NCBI RefSeq assembly: GCF_017355185.1
Contig: NZ_JADILJ010000007.1
Span: 53,076-117,075, forward strand
DNA from: Rathayibacter sp. SD072
GTDB lineage: Bacteria > Actinomycetota > Actinomycetes > Actinomycetales > Microbacteriaceae
Direction of reading: 5' to 3'
Length of the DNA: 64,000 bases
The translations under genes were made by a program, and so were the position numbers. Positions 61,539-64,000 of the stretch are shown piece after piece. How positions within the stretch are numbered: position 1 is the first letter of the stretch; each line of letters begins with the position of its first letter. The notes below the pieces were generated by a model that worked only from the letters and a program-made list of their open reading frames with translations, did not search any database and was not told the DNA's origin.

Positions 61539-61916
61539 ATGACCACCGCCCTGCAGTCGCGTCCCGCCGCCGGCGCCCCCGCGCCGGTGGCGGGCACCGT
61601 CACCGTCAGCGTCCGCTCGATCGAGCGCACCGCGCTCGCCGTCGTGCACGAGGAGCTCGGCGTGGAGGTGTCCGCGATCCGCGTCCGCCTGTCGGACGAC
61701 AGCGGGGGCCTCGCGCTCTCCGTCACGACTCCCGTCGTCGTCGGCTCGGACCCCGCCGCCGCCCCCGGAGCCGGCGAGGGGAGCCTGCTCGATCGCCTCC
61801 ACCGCGATCGGAGCCGCATCGCCGCCCGGATGCAGGCCTTGACCGGCCGCACCGTCACCCGGGTCGACATCCGGGTGAACGGCACCCGCACCCGACACAC
61901 GAGGAGAGTCGCATGA
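61539..61916 (+). CDS. divergent Asp23-like protein
   Basis: 125 residues, no membrane helix. GTVTVSVRSIERTALAVVHEELGVEVSAIRVRLSDD...LALSVTTPVVV and a later helix plus VTRVDIRVNGT fit a shortened Asp23 pattern. It overlaps the next gene by 4 bases. Confidence 0.65.
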   Translation: MTTALQSRPAAGAPAPVAGTVTVSVRSIERTALAVVHEELGVEVSAIRVRLSDDSGGLALSVTTPVVVGSDPAAAPGAGEGSLLDRLHRDRSRIAARMQALTGRTVTRVDIRVNGTRTRHTRRVA

Positions 61917-62512
61917 GCACGGCCGCATCCCCCCGCGACGCCGCTCCCGACGCGCGCTACCGCCGCTTCCTGCGGCGCGAGACGCACCGCTCGCGCTCGG
62001 CCGCGCAGATCGTCGTCCTCGTGGCGATCGCCCTGATCGCCGCGTACGTCGGCACCGAGGCGGTGCTCGCCGTCCTCGGCGCGGCCCCGCTCCTGATCAC
62101 GCCCTCCGCTCTGCTGGGAGCCCTGGTCGGAGTGGGCGGGCTCGCCTCCTCCGCTCTGATCGGCGTCGCGGTCGTCACCGGGCTGCTCGCACTGGTGCTG
62201 CTCGTGCTGGCGATCGCCCCCGGGGCGCGCGCTCGGCACACCATCGACGACGAGCGCCTCGCGGTCGTGGTCGACGACGGAGTGATCGCCTCGGCGCTCG
62301 CGCGCTCGGCCCGCACCGTGGCCCGCTCGCGCCGCGAGGACACCAGCGCCTCGATCGGACGCCGCACCGCGGTCGTCTCGATCACGCCCGCCTCCGGAAT
62401 CGCCGTCGACCGCGACTCCGTCCAGAGCGCCCTCGACGCCGAACTGGAGCGGATCTCCGCGCAGCCCGTCACCCGCGCCACCGTCCGCATCGCCGAGTCC
62501 GGGAGGATCTGA
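61913..62512 (+). CDS. DUF6286-type membrane protein
   Basis: 199 residues: cytoplasmic basic start (YRRFLRRETHRSRS), two membrane helices (AAQIVVLVAIALIAAYVG; LIGVAVVTGLLALVLLVLAIA), then a soluble Asp23-like C-terminus (DDGVIASALARSARTVAR...RTAVVSITPASG). DUF6286 genes are typical of actinobacterial Asp23 clusters. The next gene starts at its last base. Confidence 0.7.
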   Translation: MSTAASPRDAAPDARYRRFLRRETHRSRSAAQIVVLVAIALIAAYVGTEAVLAVLGAAPLLITPSALLGALVGVGGLASSALIGVAVVTGLLALVLLVLAIAPGARARHTIDDERLAVVVDDGVIASALARSARTVARSRREDTSASIGRRTAVVSITPASGIAVDRDSVQSALDAELERISAQPVTRATVRIAESGRI

Positions 62513-63138
62513 TGACCACGAGCAACCGCTTCGTCAACCGCCTGATCCTGCTCCTCGTCGGCCTCGTGCTGGCCGCCGTCACCGCCGGACTCGTCCTGGT
62601 CGCGGTCTCGCAGCCCGTGCGGGACGCGGTCTCGGCCTTCGGCTCCGACCAGGGGGCGGCCCTCGTCTCCCGGATCTCGCCCGAGGACGGCACGCCCTGG
62701 AACGACACCGCCGTGCTCTGGCCGCTCTACGCGATCGTCGGCGTGTGCCTCCTGGGCGTCGTGATCGCCCTCGCACTCGCCCTCGCGCACGGCCGCGGTC
62801 GCACCGGCACGGTGCTGCACGACGAGACCTCCGCCGAGGGCGGCCCGGCCGGCTCGGTCGAGTTCGCCACGGGATTCGCCGAGGACGTCCTCGAGAACGC
62901 CCTCGCCGGCCGCGGCGACCTGCTCGACGTGACGGTGTCGGCCTACCAGCACGGGTCCACCACCGCCCTCAAGGTCCGGGTCCTCCCCCGCAGCGGGGTC
63001 TCGCCGCGCACGGTGGTCGACTCGGTGCGCTCGGAGGTCGAGAGCCTGGACCGCCTGCTCGGAGTCCGCCTCCCGGTCGTGCTCGAGGTCGCCTCGAGCG
63101 CCCGCGCCGGCTTCTCCCGGGAGGACCGCGTCGGCTGA
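62512..63138 (+). CDS. AmaP-like membrane anchor protein
   Basis: 208 residues. Two membrane helices (ILLLVGLVLAAVTAGLVLVAVSQPV; LYAIVGVCLLGVVIALALALA) flank a 50-residue loop, then a soluble domain. The design matches AmaP, which fixes Asp23 to the membrane in staphylococci. Identity is by layout and context rather than strong motifs. Confidence 0.7.
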   Translation: MTTSNRFVNRLILLLVGLVLAAVTAGLVLVAVSQPVRDAVSAFGSDQGAALVSRISPEDGTPWNDTAVLWPLYAIVGVCLLGVVIALALALAHGRGRTGTVLHDETSAEGGPAGSVEFATGFAEDVLENALAGRGDLLDVTVSAYQHGSTTALKVRVLPRSGVSPRTVVDSVRSEVESLDRLLGVRLPVVLEVASSARAGFSREDRVG

Positions 63139-63220
63139 CCCCTGCGCGCAGAGCGTGCAGGCACCACTCCTCCCGCGGCCGTCGCGGGAGGATCACCGAA
63201 TCGAACGAAGGGAGCCCCTG

Positions 63221-63394
63221 ATGGGTGCTGACGACAAGATCCGCAACGCTGCTGAGAACCTCCTCGGGAAGGCGAAGGAGGCGGCCGGCAAGCTGACCGA
63301 CAACGAGCGCCTCGAGGCCGAGGGACAGGCCGACCAGACGAAGGCGCAGACCAAGAAGGTCGGCGAGGACGTCAAGGACGTCTTCAAGAACTGA
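63221..63394 (+). CDS. CsbD-family stress protein
   Basis: 57 residues, very hydrophilic. DKIRNAAENLLGKAKEAAGKLTDNE and EAEGQADQTKAQ are the CsbD pattern. In Bacillus it is a general-stress (sigma B) protein of unknown mechanism. Its position behind the Asp23 genes suggests shared stress control, though an 82-base gap allows its own promoter. Confidence 0.9.
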   Translation: MGADDKIRNAAENLLGKAKEAAGKLTDNERLEAEGQADQTKAQTKKVGEDVKDVFKN

Positions 63395-63410
63395 CTCCAC
63401 CGCTCCTGCC

Positions 63411-63448
63411 GAGGAGGCCGTCACCGCTCGCGCGGGGGCGGCCTCTTC
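63411..63448. terminator. bidirectional terminator hairpin
   Basis: GAGGAGGCCG pairs with CGGCCTCTTC (9 of 10, one G-T) across an 18-base loop, between convergent CsbD and amidase-domain genes. Confidence 0.7.
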
Positions 63449-63460
63449 CGCGTTCCGGCG

Positions 63461-64000
63461 TCAGACGCTCCAGAACATGATGCGACCGGCCGAGGCGGAG
63501 TCGATGTCCTGGTCGAGGTTGTCGACCGTGTGCGACGCGTAGAGGATCGTGTCCCCGTCGACGCTCGTGACGATCCCGGTGTGGTCCCAGTCGCCGGAGC
63601 CGTCCCAGTCGAACTGCACGACGTCGCCGACCTCGACCTGATCGCGCTGCGCGTTCGTGAGGGGCGTCGCCCGCTCCGGGTGGGCGGCGAGGTAGGAGTT
63701 GAAGGCCGTCGACGACGCCCAGGCCGAGCTGTACCCGCCGCCGGACGAGAAGCTCCACTCGGAGTCCATGGTCCAGCCGCGGGCGATCAGCGACTGCGAG
63801 GTGAAGTTCACGCAGTCGTTGCCCGCGATCACGCCGTACTGCGCCGAGTTGTACTCGGTCCAGTACGTCCGGACGTAGTCGAGCTGCGAGGCGAGGCGGC
63901 TCGCGTCGAGCGCGGCGGCGGCCTTCGCGGCCTCGATCGCGGGATCGGGCGTGTAGGCGAACGTGATCGCAGAGGCCACGACCTTGGTGGTGGCCAGCAC
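63461..64000 (-). CDS. putative amidase-domain protein (Amidase_6-like), N-terminus outside window
   Basis: The last 179 residues are visible and the frame is open to the right edge. DYVRTYWTEYNSAQYGVIAGNDCVNFTSQSL is the family core with the Cys nucleophile in NDCVNF; the His is probably DWDHTGIVTSV. Related domains are found in secreted proteins that act on peptidoglycan peptides. The missing N-terminus probably has a signal peptide. Confidence 0.8.
   Translation of the reverse strand: MLATTKVVASAITFAYTPDPAIEAAKAAAALDASRLASQLDYVRTYWTEYNSAQYGVIAGNDCVNFTSQSLIARGWTMDSEWSFSSGGGYSSAWASSTAFNSYLAAHPERATPLTNAQRDQVEVGDVVQFDWDGSGDWDHTGIVTSVDGDTILYASHTVDNLDQDIDSASAGRIMFWSV

Overview
The window is about 70% G+C, with actinobacterial promoters and Microbacteriaceae-type gene content: rpoB-rpoC with TTG starts, DUF4916, an Lhr-type helicase, Nei2-like glycosylase, CGNR zinc-finger and LCP wall ligases, a DUF559 protein, and a dispersed 'TCTCGATACG...GCGCGGGCTACTCGA' repeat. 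The best guess is a plant- or soil-associated member of Microbacteriaceae (Rathayibacter/Curtobacterium-like). The genus is an inference. The window is chromosomal core plus accessory sugar-use DNA. I see no rRNA, CRISPR array, prophage or transposase.

Layout. 1-2.2 kb: a truncated TetR regulator and a secreted lipase-like hydrolase. 2.2-10 kb: rpoB-rpoC on the minus strand, with its own promoter, leader and terminator. 10-15 kb: small housekeeping or unknown genes (spermidine-synthase-like, TPR, SprT-like, CGNR, DUF427, ComB-like, START-like, DUF1684). 15.4-24.9 kb: a DEAD-box RNA helicase, a 1.06-kb gene-free region with 94-bp repeats, DUF4916, an esterase, a 1568-residue Lhr-type helicase and a Nei2-like glycosylase. 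24.9-26.4 kb: a lower-GC patch with an unknown ORF and a secreted protein gene broken by an in-frame TGA. 26.4-32.4 kb: tRNA-Ser(GCU), two tandem LCP proteins, tRNA-Ser(UGA), a HAD phosphatase and serS. 32.5-34.4 kb: enoyl-CoA hydratase and a diacylglycerol-kinase-like lipid kinase.

34.4-51.3 kb is a carbohydrate locus. It has GH36 alpha-galactosidase, GH42 beta-galactosidase, GH2 beta-mannosidase, a five-gene Opp-type ABC importer, two ROK regulators, a LacI-type protein without a DNA-binding domain, and an FMN-dependent hydroxy-acid oxidase. Together these fit uptake and trimming of galactomannan-type oligosaccharides. Three promoters in the locus carry the same 23-bp operator, so the genes probably form one regulon.

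51.3-59 kb: a VIT1-family transporter behind a probable manganese (yybP-ykoY) riboswitch, a small membrane protein, pheA, pgm, a frameshifted DUF559 gene between two near-identical long hairpins, an aldo-keto reductase and a ribokinase. 59-63.4 kb is an envelope-stress cluster. One arm has an ECF-like sigma factor, a protein that joins an anti-sigma-like N-terminus to an Asp23 domain, and a further Asp23-like protein. The divergent arm has Asp23, DUF2273, an Asp23-like protein, DUF6286, an AmaP-like protein and CsbD. The window ends inside a putative amidase-domain protein gene.
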